This document shows positions 1-7,194 of a stretch of 9,065 bases of DNA, piece by piece. The translations under genes and the position numbers were made by a program. The stretch lies in assembly GCA_023230985.1 (NCBI GenBank), contig JALNWH010000080.1, forward strand, positions 1 through 9,065. The letters are read 5' to 3'. A model generated the notes under the pieces. The model was given only the letters and a program-made list of their open reading frames with translations. It did no database searches and was not told where the DNA came from. Position 1 is the first letter of the stretch. Each line of letters begins with the position of its first letter. The stretch comes from Bacillota bacterium (GTDB lineage: Bacteria; Bacillota; Clostridia; Lutisporales; Lutisporaceae).

Positions 1-818
1 GGAGCTTTTACTATTGTGGTATTAATATCCTTTATATCCATTGAAAAGTCAAAGGTGTAAATATGTTCAATGCCTTCACTATCCTTAGCCGATATACTTG
101 CAGTGAAGATACCGCTTTCTAAAATCCCATCCTCGTTTTCAACAGCTTTGCCCATTGCACTTATAAGATATATATTTGACATGGGTCGGGGAATGCCAAG
201 ATACTTGGCCTGCCACTGGTCTAATATGCTATATTTAAAAACAAAGGATGATACTGCATTGACAACCGAGGGGATTTGAGTCTCCGTCAGATTGCCTATA
301 TACATCTTTCTGCCATTAGATTCTTCAACCTGAATAATATCCTGCAAGCTACCTACAAATGCATCTACAACCTTTTCCGCATCCTTAAACTCCTCGTGCT
401 CAAAAGGGTTTTTAACTACTTCCAAGCTCTCATCATTCATCTTCTTTCTTTCGATTACATTATAAGAGCCATCATCATTTTTATAAATTCTTTGATTTTC
501 ATCGCTATACCAATAGCTTTCGCTTATCTCGCCTTTCCTTAAATTTTTATCCTCTGATTCGCGGGTGCCATTAGTAACATCAAATTTTGCATTGGCGATG
601 GATTCCTCTATTACCCTGCCGTCTAATTTTAATGTTAAAGTAGCATTAGCGGTAAAGCTATCAATTTCATCAGTCAGGGTTGCCGCTGTCGTCTTCATAG
701 AATTTTTTAAACTGTTATATCCGGAGCCTAATATCATATCTGCAAAAGCTGATGTCATTAAAATTATAGCGCCTAAAATAAAAACAGTTATTATAACAGT
801 CTTATTACTATATTTCAT
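1..818 (-). CDS. Exported protein of unknown function, 5' part (3' end outside window)
   Basis: I translated the minus strand from an ATG at 818-816 and found the frame open for 272 codons to the left edge, so the C-terminus is missing. The start is supported by an AAAGGAGGA ribosome binding site (825-833) seven bases upstream. Residues 1-26 look like a signal peptide: MKYSNK, a hydrophobic core (VIITVFILGAIILM), then SAFA before D27, a plausible signal peptidase I site. The rest is a hydrophilic, acidic mature region without membrane segments, with stretches such as TLTDEIDSFTANATLTLKLDG and a later beta-rich part (SGIFTASISAKDSEG). I recognise no catalytic motif and no lipobox cysteine. It resembles, from memory only, uncharacterised exported proteins of Clostridia. 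The neighbouring MerR remnant is divergent and does not explain its role. Coding potential is firm; function is unknown. Confidence 0.8.
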   Translation of the reverse strand, partial: MKYSNKTVIITVFILGAIILMTSAFADMILGSGYNSLKNSMKTTAATLTDEIDSFTANATLTLKLDGRVIEESIANAKFDVTNGTRESEDKNLRKGEISESYWYSDENQRIYKNDDGSYNVIERKKMNDESLEVVKNPFEHEEFKDAEKVVDAFVGSLQDIIQVEESNGRKMYIGNLTETQIPSVVNAVSSFVFKYSILDQWQAKYLGIPRPMSNIYLISAMGKAVENEDGILESGIFTASISAKDSEGIEHIYTFDFSMDIKDINTTIVKA

Positions 819-861
819 TTTTCATCCTCCTTTATATTATACCGGTAAAAGCTTAAGCCTG

Positions 862-890
862 ATTATATAATAACTCCTCCATATTAAGAA
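862..890 (-). promoter_or_regulatory. Possible promoter of the exported-protein gene
   Basis: On the minus strand a TTCTTA (885-890) stands 17 bases before a perfect TATAAT (862-867), about 44 bases ahead of the start codon at 818. The -35 match is poor and the region is very A+T-rich, so chance is a real alternative. A second TATAAT lies almost on the ribosome binding site and is too close to serve. Confidence 0.35.
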
Positions 891-928
891 TATATAAAGT
901 ATTTATTAACAATTTATTAAATTTTTTA

Positions 929-959
929 TTGACTCTCCCGTAACCGGAGGTATTAAACT
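929..959 (+). promoter_or_regulatory. MerR-type promoter/operator with 19-bp spacer
   Basis: TTGACT (929-934) and TAAACT (954-959) are separated by 19 bases. MerR-family activators act on such over-long spacers by untwisting the DNA. Between the two elements lies a dyad, CTCC(C) - GTAAC - C(GGAG), in the usual operator position. It lies about 80 bases ahead of the MerR-family gene start at 1041, as expected for an autoregulated regulator. The dyad and spacer are visible; binding is inferred from the family. Confidence 0.65.
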
Positions 960-1040
960 ACTGTTAAGCTTAGATAGGAGGGGATGCCATTGTATGAATA
1001 ATGGTTTATACTGAAAGTGTAATGAAAGGGGAATAAGAAT

Positions 1041-1551
1041 ATGTATAGAATCGGATTGTTTTCTAAAATCAACAAGGTTTCCATTAAAGCTCTGCGCTAT
1101 TATGACGAGATCGGGCTTTTTAAGCCGGCTTATGTGGATAAGGAAAATGGATACCGATATTATCCCCGCTTTAGGGGAGGAGGTAAAAAAAGCAAACCCC
1201 AATATAGAATGCTTAGTGCCTCCTTATTGTTTCATTATTTATCATGACGGCGAATATAAGGATAAGGATATAGATATTGAATATTGTGAAGCCGTAACTG
1301 CTTTTGGTAAGGATACCGGAGGAATTGTCTTTAAAAAAGTTGACCGCATTCCCGAAGCAGCCTGTTTATATCACAAGGGACCTTACGGTACCTTCGGATT
1401 CAGCTATGCCTATCTGTTTAAATGGATTGAGGATAATAACTATACTCCCGTCGGGCCTCCCAGAGAATCTTATATAGACGGCATTTGGAATAAGAAAGAT
1501 GAAAATGATTGGCTTACGGAGCTCCAAGTACCGGTTATGAAGAAAAAATAG
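1041..1551 (+). pseudogene. MerR-family regulator with GyrI-like effector domain, internally deleted and frameshifted
   Basis: The start at 1041 follows an AAAGGGGA ribosome binding site (1025-1032). Residues 1-41 are a clear MerR N-terminus: IGLFSKINKVSIKALRYYDE, then IGLFKPAYVDKENGYRYY (helices 1-2 and the first wing). Right after GYRYY, near 1164, the homologous reading switches to the +1 frame. It continues as PALGEEVKKANPNIEC and the C-terminal part of a GyrI-like ligand-binding domain (YCFIIYHDGEY, ACLYHKGPY, GPPRESYIDGIW, ELQVPV), ending at the TAG at 1549-1551. BltR/BmrR-type relatives are about 270 residues long. About 100 residues are missing here: helices 3-4, the dimerisation helix and the first part of the effector domain. 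The original frame stops at 1247, giving only 68 residues. A functional regulator is very unlikely, and an internal deletion that also broke the frame explains it best. A short inverted repeat, TCCCC/GGGGA (1163-1178), sits at the junction. Confidence 0.85.
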
Positions 1552-1555
1552 CGAT

Positions 1556-1604
1556 AAAAACAGTAAAGGTGTGATTCTTATCCAATCACACCTTTACTGT
1601 TTTT
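1556..1604. terminator. Bidirectional rho-independent terminator
   Basis: Two perfect 21-base arms (1556-1576 and 1584-1604) flank a 7-base loop, CTTATCC. The arms begin and end in AAAAA/TTTTT, so the hairpin is followed by a U-run on either strand. It lies five bases after the stop of the MerR remnant and downstream of the convergent hydrolase gene, so it can end transcription from both sides. Confidence 0.9.
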
Positions 1605-1610
1605 AAATTA

Positions 1611-1667
1611 TTTTAGATTTTTCAACCGGCGGTTTTTTAGATTTATAACCGGTGATTTTTGGTTGAA
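1611..1667. repeat. Short tandem and nested inverted repeats between convergent genes
   Basis: Two imperfect copies of a unit TTTTAGATTT-N2-4-AACCGG occur at 1611-1636 and 1635-1660. The same stretch is bracketed by TTCAACC (1621-1627) and GGTTGAA (1661-1667), with inner CGGTT/AACCG pairing. Neither strand carries a T-run after the hairpin, so it is not a typical terminator. Function unknown. Confidence 0.5.
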
Positions 1668-1699
1668 CTGAGGCACTTTTATTTATAGCCTTTTTACCA

Positions 1700-2665
1700 C
1701 TAAAAATTCTTATTTAAAAAGTCTAGCACACATTTAGAATATTCCTTATCAGCTTGCGGGTTTAAAAAATCTTCTTCATCTTTTACTATGAAATGATTAT
1801 CCCCGGTTCTTACGAAGCTTTCTACATGCTTTGGCGCGTTATCCATGATTCTTTCAAAATTTGAAAAAGAAACCTCACTATCGCCTTTAGAATGCATTAT
1901 TAGAGCCGGTCTGTTTCCTAATTTTTTAATTTCACTTATAGGATTGATACCAATAGTTTTAAAACCGAATTTAAAAGCATTATAAAGCTTTACAAAGGGC
2001 TTTTGCACTTTCACATATATTATGGGTAAGCCCATATTTATCATGGATTCATAAAATACATCTTCAAAGGATGAATAGGCGGACATGCTTATCAAGCCGT
2101 CTATCCCTTCAATTTCGCCTATGGAATTAATGGCCGCTGCTCCACCCATGGATAAGCCGTAAACAATTATGGGGATATCCCCATAATCGTTTTCTATATG
2201 CAAAACCGCAGCTTTAACATCTAAGTATTCTTTATATCCTAAACAGATAACATTTCCTTCACTTTCACCGTGAGCCCTCATTTCGACTAATATTGAGCCA
2301 AAACCGTTTTCCTGAAGGATTTTTGCATGACCGTAAAAAGCCGTCACTGATGGATTATGAATCCCGGACAAAAAAATTACCACACCCCTTGGATTCTCAG
2401 CTTCTACTTTATATGATGCAATTTTTAAATTATCCTCAGTTACCAATAAAACCTTTTCCCCAATTATACCAAAATCCTCCGGAAGGTAAATCTTATTAGA
2501 ATTAACATGCATGTTCACCATATCTTTTATTATTAAATGAGGAACAGCTAATAGAAAGGCTATTGCTATAATAATCAGCAAGGCAATTATAAACAATACT
2601 TTTTTATGCCTCGGTTTTCTTTTCGGCAGGCTTTGTTGTATTTCCTGGGATTTTAGCTCATCCAT
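1700..2665 (-). CDS. Membrane-anchored alpha/beta hydrolase
   Basis: 321 residues. A basic N-terminus (KRKPRHKK, about 14-22) precedes one hydrophobic segment (about 23-45), so the enzyme is probably anchored with its catalytic domain outside the cytoplasm. The hydrolase fold follows. RAHGES (130-135) is the usual loop after strand 4. GLSMGG (170-175) is the nucleophile elbow, with Ser172. Asp262 in HSKGDSEV is the likely acid, and His291 in GDNHF the likely base. All three triad residues are therefore present. The family covers esterases, acyl-hydrolases and peptidases, and the substrate cannot be read from the sequence. The length is normal for anchored clostridial members. The start has a GAGAGGG ribosome binding site and its own upstream promoter, so it is probably transcribed alone and ends at the hairpin at 1556-1604. 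It converges on the MerR remnant. Confidence 0.88.
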   Translation of the reverse strand: MDELKSQEIQQSLPKRKPRHKKVLFIIALLIIIAIAFLLAVPHLIIKDMVNMHVNSNKIYLPEDFGIIGEKVLLVTEDNLKIASYKVEAENPRGVVIFLSGIHNPSVTAFYGHAKILQENGFGSILVEMRAHGESEGNVICLGYKEYLDVKAAVLHIENDYGDIPIIVYGLSMGGAAAINSIGEIEGIDGLISMSAYSSFEDVFYESMINMGLPIIYVKVQKPFVKLYNAFKFGFKTIGINPISEIKKLGNRPALIMHSKGDSEVSFSNFERIMDNAPKHVESFVRTGDNHFIVKDEEDFLNPQADKEYSKCVLDFLNKNF

Positions 2666-2719
2666 AGATAAACCCTCTCTTATATACTAGTTTTTCTGAT
2701 TTCTTCTACTACCTTAACA

Positions 2720-2748
2720 ATTATATTTTATTATTTTTAATATCGCAA
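2720..2748 (-). promoter_or_regulatory. Promoter of the hydrolase gene
   Basis: On the minus strand TTGCGA (2743-2748) and a perfect TATAAT (2720-2725) are 17 bases apart, about 55 bases before the start codon at 2665. This is a good vegetative (sigma-A type) promoter. The rest of the 2666-2935 gap is A+T-rich; I see no further gene in it and no clear terminator for the permease gene that ends at 2936. Confidence 0.65.
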
Positions 2749-2935
2749 GGAACCTACCGATTTTTTTAACTCCTTTAATATTACTCTCTACTTTTTACAC
2801 ATATTTTTTAGATTATTAATACTTAATAAAGGTTACTGGCTTGGGACATAGATATATTAGAACATTGGAAAATGGTAGCGCTAGGAACTAAGTAATAATA
2901 TTACTATTTCAGTAGCTTTGGACAATTTTCTTATT

Positions 2936-5191
2936 CTATTCCATGCCCGCTTTTAATGCATCGCTCATAGGTATTGCTGCCAGCTTCCTTCCGCATGACA
3001 GTTTTGTAAATTCATAAACTGCATATAACAAAGTAAAACTTATCACGGCATGCAATGGGTTAAGTATCATGGGTAATGCCAGATTTATCATTTCCCCCAG
3101 ATATCTATATAAAGCAGTGGCAGAAATCAACATTACAGGTATGCCTAATATGAACCCCGCAATTACAAAAGGTGAAGAGCCGCTAAGTATTAACCTTTTT
3201 ATCTCTTTACTTCGATAACCAAATACTTTAAGCAGCGATATGGAGCCACGGCTTTCTTCGATTGTAAGGGAAGTAACCAAATAAATTATAATTACACCTA
3301 TAATTGAGGCAATAATAGTTAAGCTGACTACCACCATCATCATGGGCATCATCAACTCATCCATTGAGTTAACCATGTTTTTTAAATCCTTTATACCTGA
3401 TAATTCCTCGGGGCTGTACTCAATGGTTGCCTTGCTGAATACACCTTTATAGCTGTCCGTCGGCATTCCAATTAATTCGTTAAAGTCAGAAAGGGGCATA
3501 TATATAAACTGGCCGGCATAAGTCTGTGCTATTCCGTCAATGACAAGGTAATAGGATTTCCCGTCTAATTTATTTACGACAGTAATCCTATCTCCTATAC
3601 TCAAGTTTAACCTCTTTGCCAATAGATAAGAAATATTCACTTGTTCCTTGGATAATTCATTACCTTTTCCGTCCACCAAATCATATACATAGGGTGCATC
3701 TGTAGAAATACCTGTTAAATAGAACTCTATACTTTCCCTGCCTTCGGGATGACTACGTATTGCATTAAAAGGGATTGTTCCGGAAACAGGAGTGCCCTGT
3801 TTTGCTTCCTTAAAAGAATACTCCCAAGAATAGTTAAATGAAGTATTTGCTTCGCTGCTAAATACAGTTGTCATAGAATTATTGATTGTAAATCCGATAA
3901 GCATCATAAAAGAAGCTGCCATAACACCAAATAATAAGAAAATAAGTCTAGGTATGCTGCGTAACTGTTCACGAACCTTAAACTTGTTGTTAAAGGATAA
4001 GTAATCCAGTTTAAGTGTACGTTCCAGTACATTTACTTTGGCTTTTTGAATATCTCCTTTCATAAGCTCGGCAGGTGATTTAGCAAGCTCCTTACGAATA
4101 ACGGCCCAGCTGGCAAGGCCAAGAAAAATCACAGGCATTAGCGCTCCCAGCACTATATCCGTCAATGAGTGCACTACCTTATCAAAGGGAACGATATAGT
4201 AAAGGGTTACCATCAATTTAATAGTAGGATATATAGTTGGTAAGGCAAGCAAGGATCCTGCGAGGCCTGCAATAAAGGAGACCATGAGGGGAATTGATAA
4301 ATAATGCTGTAAAAGTTCTTTGCGGCGATATCCTTGGGCATATAAGGTTCCAATTATTATGCTTTCACTGCGTACCATACGCCAAATCATCAAACCTACT
4401 ATCAAACAGCATAGCAGAAACATAGCGGTAGGGACTGGTACGCTCATAGCCTTTGAACCCGATATAGTTGCCCATGCCATACGAATACGCTTGTTTGCCG
4501 ATGCGTCCATCCATTCAGATAGCATTAGTCCTTTTTGAGTTATAGAATTATATAATCCTGTCACCTGTGCTTTTACATTATCCCTGTCAGTAAAACGTGC
4601 AGTATAAACAGTAACGGCATCCGGAAAAACATCCATATCATCTGTGGCAATAACACCCAAACCAAATCCCGGGGGAGGAATAACGTCATTTATATATTTT
4701 AAGGGGAAAACATAATTAGGCAGGGCTACTGTGCCTACCACTTCAAACATATCATCATTAATTTTTATTGTATCGCCAATTTCATAACCATAAGTATCAT
4801 AAAAGTTGGGAGATAATAGTATTTCCCTAGGATATTTCGGCATCCGTCCTGTTATAACCGATGGGATATTAACTTTATGAGAAATACTAATCAGTCGCAA
4901 TTCTCTCTCGTGGTGTAGCGGAACATCATAGTATTTATGGGTATCAATGATTGCCCCGGTTTCTTGCTCTAAAGAGGAAATATCCTCAATCTGCTCATAT
5001 CCGGTAAAAGAAACATCCTCTTGCATATTCTTTTGAGCAAATTCATTTATGAGTCTTTCATAATTACCGGAAAAGCCTTTGAATGCTATAAAAGAAAAGC
5101 TCCCTATAAAAATCAAAATAAATATACCAATATAGCGGCCTTTATTTTCCAATAATATACGCCGTATACGTTTTCTTAATACCATTACCAT
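2936..5191 (-). CDS. FtsX-like ABC transporter permease (two FtsX units)
   Basis: 751 residues from the ATG at 5191. Eight hydrophobic segments are visible, at about 18-38, 255-272, 301-325, 342-365, 415-437, 616-642, 675-695 and 710-728. They form two 1+3 blocks, each with a large extracytoplasmic domain (about 39-254 and 438-615). This is the duplicated FtsX layout. Each block has the typical cytoplasmic loop after its second helix: RSESIIIGTLYAQGYRRKELL and EESRGSISLLKVFGYRSKEI. The permease would pair with the ATPase encoded just upstream. Such systems act in export or mechanotransmission at the membrane; the cargo is not evident. The start is ambiguous. The ATG at 5191 overlaps the ATPase stop by seven bases and lies only four bases from its GGAAAGGA site. 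A second ATG at 5185 forms a TAATG junction with that stop and has better spacing (10 bases), which would give 749 residues. Either way translation is coupled. Confidence 0.92.
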   Translation of the reverse strand: MVMVLRKRIRRILLENKGRYIGIFILIFIGSFSFIAFKGFSGNYERLINEFAQKNMQEDVSFTGYEQIEDISSLEQETGAIIDTHKYYDVPLHHERELRLISISHKVNIPSVITGRMPKYPREILLSPNFYDTYGYEIGDTIKINDDMFEVVGTVALPNYVFPLKYINDVIPPPGFGLGVIATDDMDVFPDAVTVYTARFTDRDNVKAQVTGLYNSITQKGLMLSEWMDASANKRIRMAWATISGSKAMSVPVPTAMFLLCCLIVGLMIWRMVRSESIIIGTLYAQGYRRKELLQHYLSIPLMVSFIAGLAGSLLALPTIYPTIKLMVTLYYIVPFDKVVHSLTDIVLGALMPVIFLGLASWAVIRKELAKSPAELMKGDIQKAKVNVLERTLKLDYLSFNNKFKVREQLRSIPRLIFLLFGVMAASFMMLIGFTINNSMTTVFSSEANTSFNYSWEYSFKEAKQGTPVSGTIPFNAIRSHPEGRESIEFYLTGISTDAPYVYDLVDGKGNELSKEQVNISYLLAKRLNLSIGDRITVVNKLDGKSYYLVIDGIAQTYAGQFIYMPLSDFNELIGMPTDSYKGVFSKATIEYSPEELSGIKDLKNMVNSMDELMMPMMMVVVSLTIIASIIGVIIIYLVTSLTIEESRGSISLLKVFGYRSKEIKRLILSGSSPFVIAGFILGIPVMLISATALYRYLGEMINLALPMILNPLHAVISFTLLYAVYEFTKLSCGRKLAAIPMSDALKAGME

Positions 5192-5880
5192 TCAATCCTT
5201 TCCGCCGGAATAAGCTCCGTATTATGAGCAGTTTCCGCAACCTTTCCATCTCTAAGCTTATAAACAGTATGTGCCATATCTGCAATTGCGCTATTATGGG
5301 TAATCATCAAAGTTGTTGTACCAAATTGAATATTTATATTTTGTATTAAGGTCAGTACACCTCGAGAACTATTAGAGTCCAAGGCACCGGTAGGTTCGTC
5401 GCAAAGCAGCAAGAGAGGGTTTTTTATGATTGCTCTGGCAATAGATACACGTTGTTGTTCTCCTCCGGAAAGCTCACGGGGAAAACGGTTTTTCTTGTCG
5501 GTAAGTCCTACTGCTTCCAGTATTTCGTCAAGAGGCAAAGGATTTTTGCTGATGTTTGAGATTACTTCAATGTTTTCCGCCACTGTTAGATTTGGTATCA
5601 AGTTATAAAATTGGAATACAAAACCCACTTTTCCACGGCGATATTCAACCAATTGATTATCATTTAAATCCGTGACACAAACATCCGCTACTTCTACGGT
5701 TCCGCTATCTGCTTTATCCACACCTCCTATGATATTCATAAGTGTAGATTTGCCCGAGCCGGAGGGACCGAGCATAACTCCGATTTGGCCTTTTCCCAGC
5801 TCCATGTTTAGACCTTTCAAAACCTTTGTAGTAATACCCGTTTGATAACTTTTTGTAAGATTAGCTACAGATAAAAACAA
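5185..5880 (-). CDS. ABC transporter ATP-binding protein (LolD/MacB type)
   Basis: 231 residues, a complete nucleotide-binding domain. Walker A is GPSGSGKST (38-46), the Q-loop glutamine is Q90 in FVFQFYNLIPNLT, the signature is LSGGEQQ (137-143), Walker B is LLLLCDEPTG (156-165), and the H-loop is MITH with H195. The phrase EPTGALDS and the overall length are typical of ATPases that drive FtsX/MacB-like permeases rather than importers. The start codon is TTG (5880-5878): no ATG or GTG occurs in frame before an upstream stop, and MFLSVANLTKSY begins exactly as the family does. The TTG follows the repressor gene's stop by one base, and the ATPase stop overlaps the permease start, so the three genes are translated as one coupled operon. 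Confidence 0.93.
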   Translation of the reverse strand: MFLSVANLTKSYQTGITTKVLKGLNMELGKGQIGVMLGPSGSGKSTLMNIIGGVDKADSGTVEVADVCVTDLNDNQLVEYRRGKVGFVFQFYNLIPNLTVAENIEVISNISKNPLPLDEILEAVGLTDKKNRFPRELSGGEQQRVSIARAIIKNPLLLLCDEPTGALDSNSSRGVLTLIQNINIQFGTTTLMITHNSAIADMAHTVYKLRDGKVAETAHNTELIPAERIEW

Positions 5881-5881
5881 A

Positions 5882-6508
5882 CTAACACCCCATTCCTTTC
5901 TTTAACAATTCCAACATTAAAGTCATCTCTGCCTTCATGGCATTATTCTTTTCCTCAGTAATTTCTATGGTAAAATCAAGATATCGATCCATCCAACGCA
6001 TCTTAAATTTTTCCGTTACAGCCAGATAATAATCCAATAGAATATCATCATCTATATCTGCTCTAACTATACCCTTCTTTTTACTGTTTTGAATCAATTT
6101 TTTTCCGTACAATTCTGTTGCATCATACATGGCTTTTAAGGATGGTGCTATTAACCCCGGTTCCCTGGCGATATATTGCATAAAGATAATTATTTCCCGC
6201 TCCTCATCGATGGTTTCAGATTTTTTTATACTGTCTTTAAAATACTCAAACACATCCATTTCGGTGATGTTTGCACGCTTATCCAGTTTCTCCATAAACA
6301 TAGTAAGACTCCATTGAGCACAATAGACAAACAATTCCTTTTTATCTTCGAAATACTGGTATATGCTACCCTTTGCAATACCGGCCTTTCGGGCAATGTT
6401 AGAAACCTTCGCCCGATCAAATCCATGCTTAACAAATTCATGGATTGCAGCACGTAAAACAGTTTCTTGTTTCTCATCCTTAAGCCGTAAAAATGTCTCC
6501 TTTGGCAT
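5882..6508 (-). CDS. TetR/AcrR-family transcriptional regulator
   Basis: 208 residues from the ATG at 6508. This start is chosen over the longer one at 6544 because an AAGGAGGA site (6513-6520) lies at ideal distance, and because the longer form would run through the operator. The N-terminal helix-turn-helix domain is clear: ETVLRAAIHEFVKHGF, then KVSNIARKAGIAKGSIYQYF and EDKKELF (about 15-60). The C-terminal helical part (about 70-208) is the ligand-binding and dimerisation region, which is variable and does not reveal the inducer. It is the first gene of an operon with the ABC ATPase and permease. Two matching inverted repeats overlap and follow its promoter, so it most probably represses itself and the transporter until an inducer binds. 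Confidence 0.92.
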   Translation of the reverse strand: MPKETFLRLKDEKQETVLRAAIHEFVKHGFDRAKVSNIARKAGIAKGSIYQYFEDKKELFVYCAQWSLTMFMEKLDKRANITEMDVFEYFKDSIKKSETIDEEREIIIFMQYIAREPGLIAPSLKAMYDATELYGKKLIQNSKKKGIVRADIDDDILLDYYLAVTEKFKMRWMDRYLDFTIEITEEKNNAMKAEMTLMLELLKKGMGC

Positions 6509-6526
6509 ATTAGTCCTCCTTATCAC

Positions 6527-6546
6527 AAGTGACCCAATAGTCACTT
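6527..6546. promoter_or_regulatory. Probable TetR operator, promoter-downstream copy
   Basis: AAGTGAC-CCAATA-GTCACTT is a perfect inverted repeat with 7-base arms and a 6-base spacer. It lies between the -10 box and the ribosome binding site of the tetR-type gene. It shares the core TGAC-N6-GTCA with a second copy centred 25 bp away. Confidence 0.72.
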
Positions 6547-6548
6547 AT

Positions 6549-6577
6549 ATTATATGACCGGAAAGTCATATTGTCAA
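6549..6577 (-). promoter_or_regulatory. Consensus sigma-A promoter of the TetR-ABC operon
   Basis: On the minus strand TTGACA (6572-6577) and TATAAT (6549-6554) are both perfect and are 17 bases apart. Such a strong promoter suits an operon held down by a repressor, and the spacer is itself an inverted repeat. Confidence 0.88.
6552..6571. promoter_or_regulatory. Probable TetR operator, within the promoter spacer
   Basis: ATATGAC-CGGAAA-GTCATAT has perfect 7-base arms and a 6-base spacer, the same architecture and TGAC/GTCA core as the copy at 6527-6546. It fills the gap between -35 and -10, so a bound repressor would block RNA polymerase. Confidence 0.72.
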
Positions 6578-6628
6578 TGAAAAATTCCGTTCAATATTAT
6601 CTCTTTTGTATCACTGAAACAAAAAATA

Positions 6629-6657
6629 TTGTGTCGAACTTTAAAAAATGTTATTCT
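6629..6657 (+). promoter_or_regulatory. Possible promoter of the bacterioferritin gene
   Basis: TTGTGT (6629-6634) and TATTCT (6652-6657) are 17 bases apart, about 40 bases before the start codon at 6697. Both boxes are imperfect. No convincing Fur or PerR box was found in the divergent gap of 6578-6696. Confidence 0.45.
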
Positions 6658-6696
6658 ATAGATAGTAGTCAAAGAATATACAAAGGAGGGTATAAA

Positions 6697-7164
6697 ATGA
6701 AAGGGGATCCAAAATTAATTGAGGTTTTAAATTCATTGTTGGCTGATGAATTAACAGCTATTAACCAGTACATGGTTCATTCTGAAATGTGTGCCGATTG
6801 GGGTTATGAGAATCTTCATAAAATTTTCGAAAAAAGAGCTATTGACGAAATGAAACATGCGGAAATGTTAATCGGAAGGATACTTTTCCTTGAATCAGTG
6901 CCTATTGTAACCACATTAAAGGATATTTTTATTGGTGATGAGATTCCAACACAATTGGAAAATGACCGTGTTGCGGAAATGGATGCCATAGCTGCCTATA
7001 ACGATGCTATAAGCTTGGCTAGGGAAGTAAATGATTACGCTACTCAGGAAATGCTGGAGAAAATCCTGATTGATGAAGACAAACATATAGACGAAATAGA
7101 AGAATTACAAGATCAAGTTGAGCATATGGGTTTGCCCATATTCTTAACAACACAAATAAAGTAA
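6697..7164 (+). CDS. bfr: Bacterioferritin (haem-binding iron storage protein)
   Basis: 155 residues, about the family length (E. coli Bfr has 158). It begins MKGDPKLIEVLNSLLADEL, closely like E. coli Bfr. The di-iron ferroxidase ligands are all present at the classical positions: E18, E51, H54, E94, E127 and H130. Met52, which binds haem between two subunits, is present too, which separates Bfr from plain ferritin and Dps. Family members form 24-subunit cytoplasmic shells that oxidise Fe2+ and store Fe3+, limiting iron-driven radical damage. The start is fixed by AAAGGAGGG (6682-6690) six bases before the ATG and by the conserved MKGD beginning; the frame is open 42 codons further up but without homology. 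It is divergent from the TetR operon and ends in a hairpin shared with the convergent ArsC-like gene. Confidence 0.95.
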   Translation: MKGDPKLIEVLNSLLADELTAINQYMVHSEMCADWGYENLHKIFEKRAIDEMKHAEMLIGRILFLESVPIVTTLKDIFIGDEIPTQLENDRVAEMDAIAAYNDAISLAREVNDYATQEMLEKILIDEDKHIDEIEELQDQVEHMGLPIFLTTQIK

Positions 7165-7171
7165 CTTAACC

Positions 7172-7194
7172 GGTTCAACCTTTAAGGTTGAACC
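7172..7194 (+). terminator. Rho-independent terminator of bfr, overlapping the end of the convergent gene
   Basis: GGTTCAACC and GGTTGAACC form a perfect hairpin around TTTAA, followed by TTTTCTTTCC on the plus strand. It begins seven bases after the bfr stop. Its right half encodes the last codons (V-Q-P-stop) of the ArsC-like gene on the other strand. The minus strand has no T-run after it. Confidence 0.75.

Noticed and set aside
565..870. Plus-strand ORF of 101 codons, and other plus-strand ORFs inside the minus-strand genes
   Set aside because: They have no ribosome binding sites and low-complexity or hydrophobic translations, and they lie opposite genes with clear families or signals.
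976..1014. Leader peptide: AGGAGGGG followed by ATG at 994 and a stop after six codons
   Set aside because: The spacing is too long and no attenuator-like hairpin follows before the MerR start. Chance is likely.
1164..1195. Programmed frameshift at the seven-A run (1185-1191) behind GGGGAGGAGG
   Set aside because: A frame change would join the two parts but could not supply the roughly 100 residues of the DNA-binding and dimerisation region that are missing. Deletion is needed in any case.
1102..1551. A separate 149-residue gene starting at 1102
   Set aside because: It has no ribosome binding site, and its first 20 or so residues are the MerR N-terminus read in the wrong frame. Homology begins only near 1164, so it is the tail of the broken regulator.
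2817..2891. Short open stretch (about 24 codons) resembling a gene tail in the gap before the permease
   Set aside because: It has no start codon or ribosome binding site, and I recognise no family. It is too short to claim as a remnant.
6571..6696. 42-residue N-terminal extension of bacterioferritin
   Set aside because: Bacterioferritins begin with MKGD-type sequence, and a strong ribosome binding site sits at 6682-6690. The upstream frame is simply open promoter DNA.
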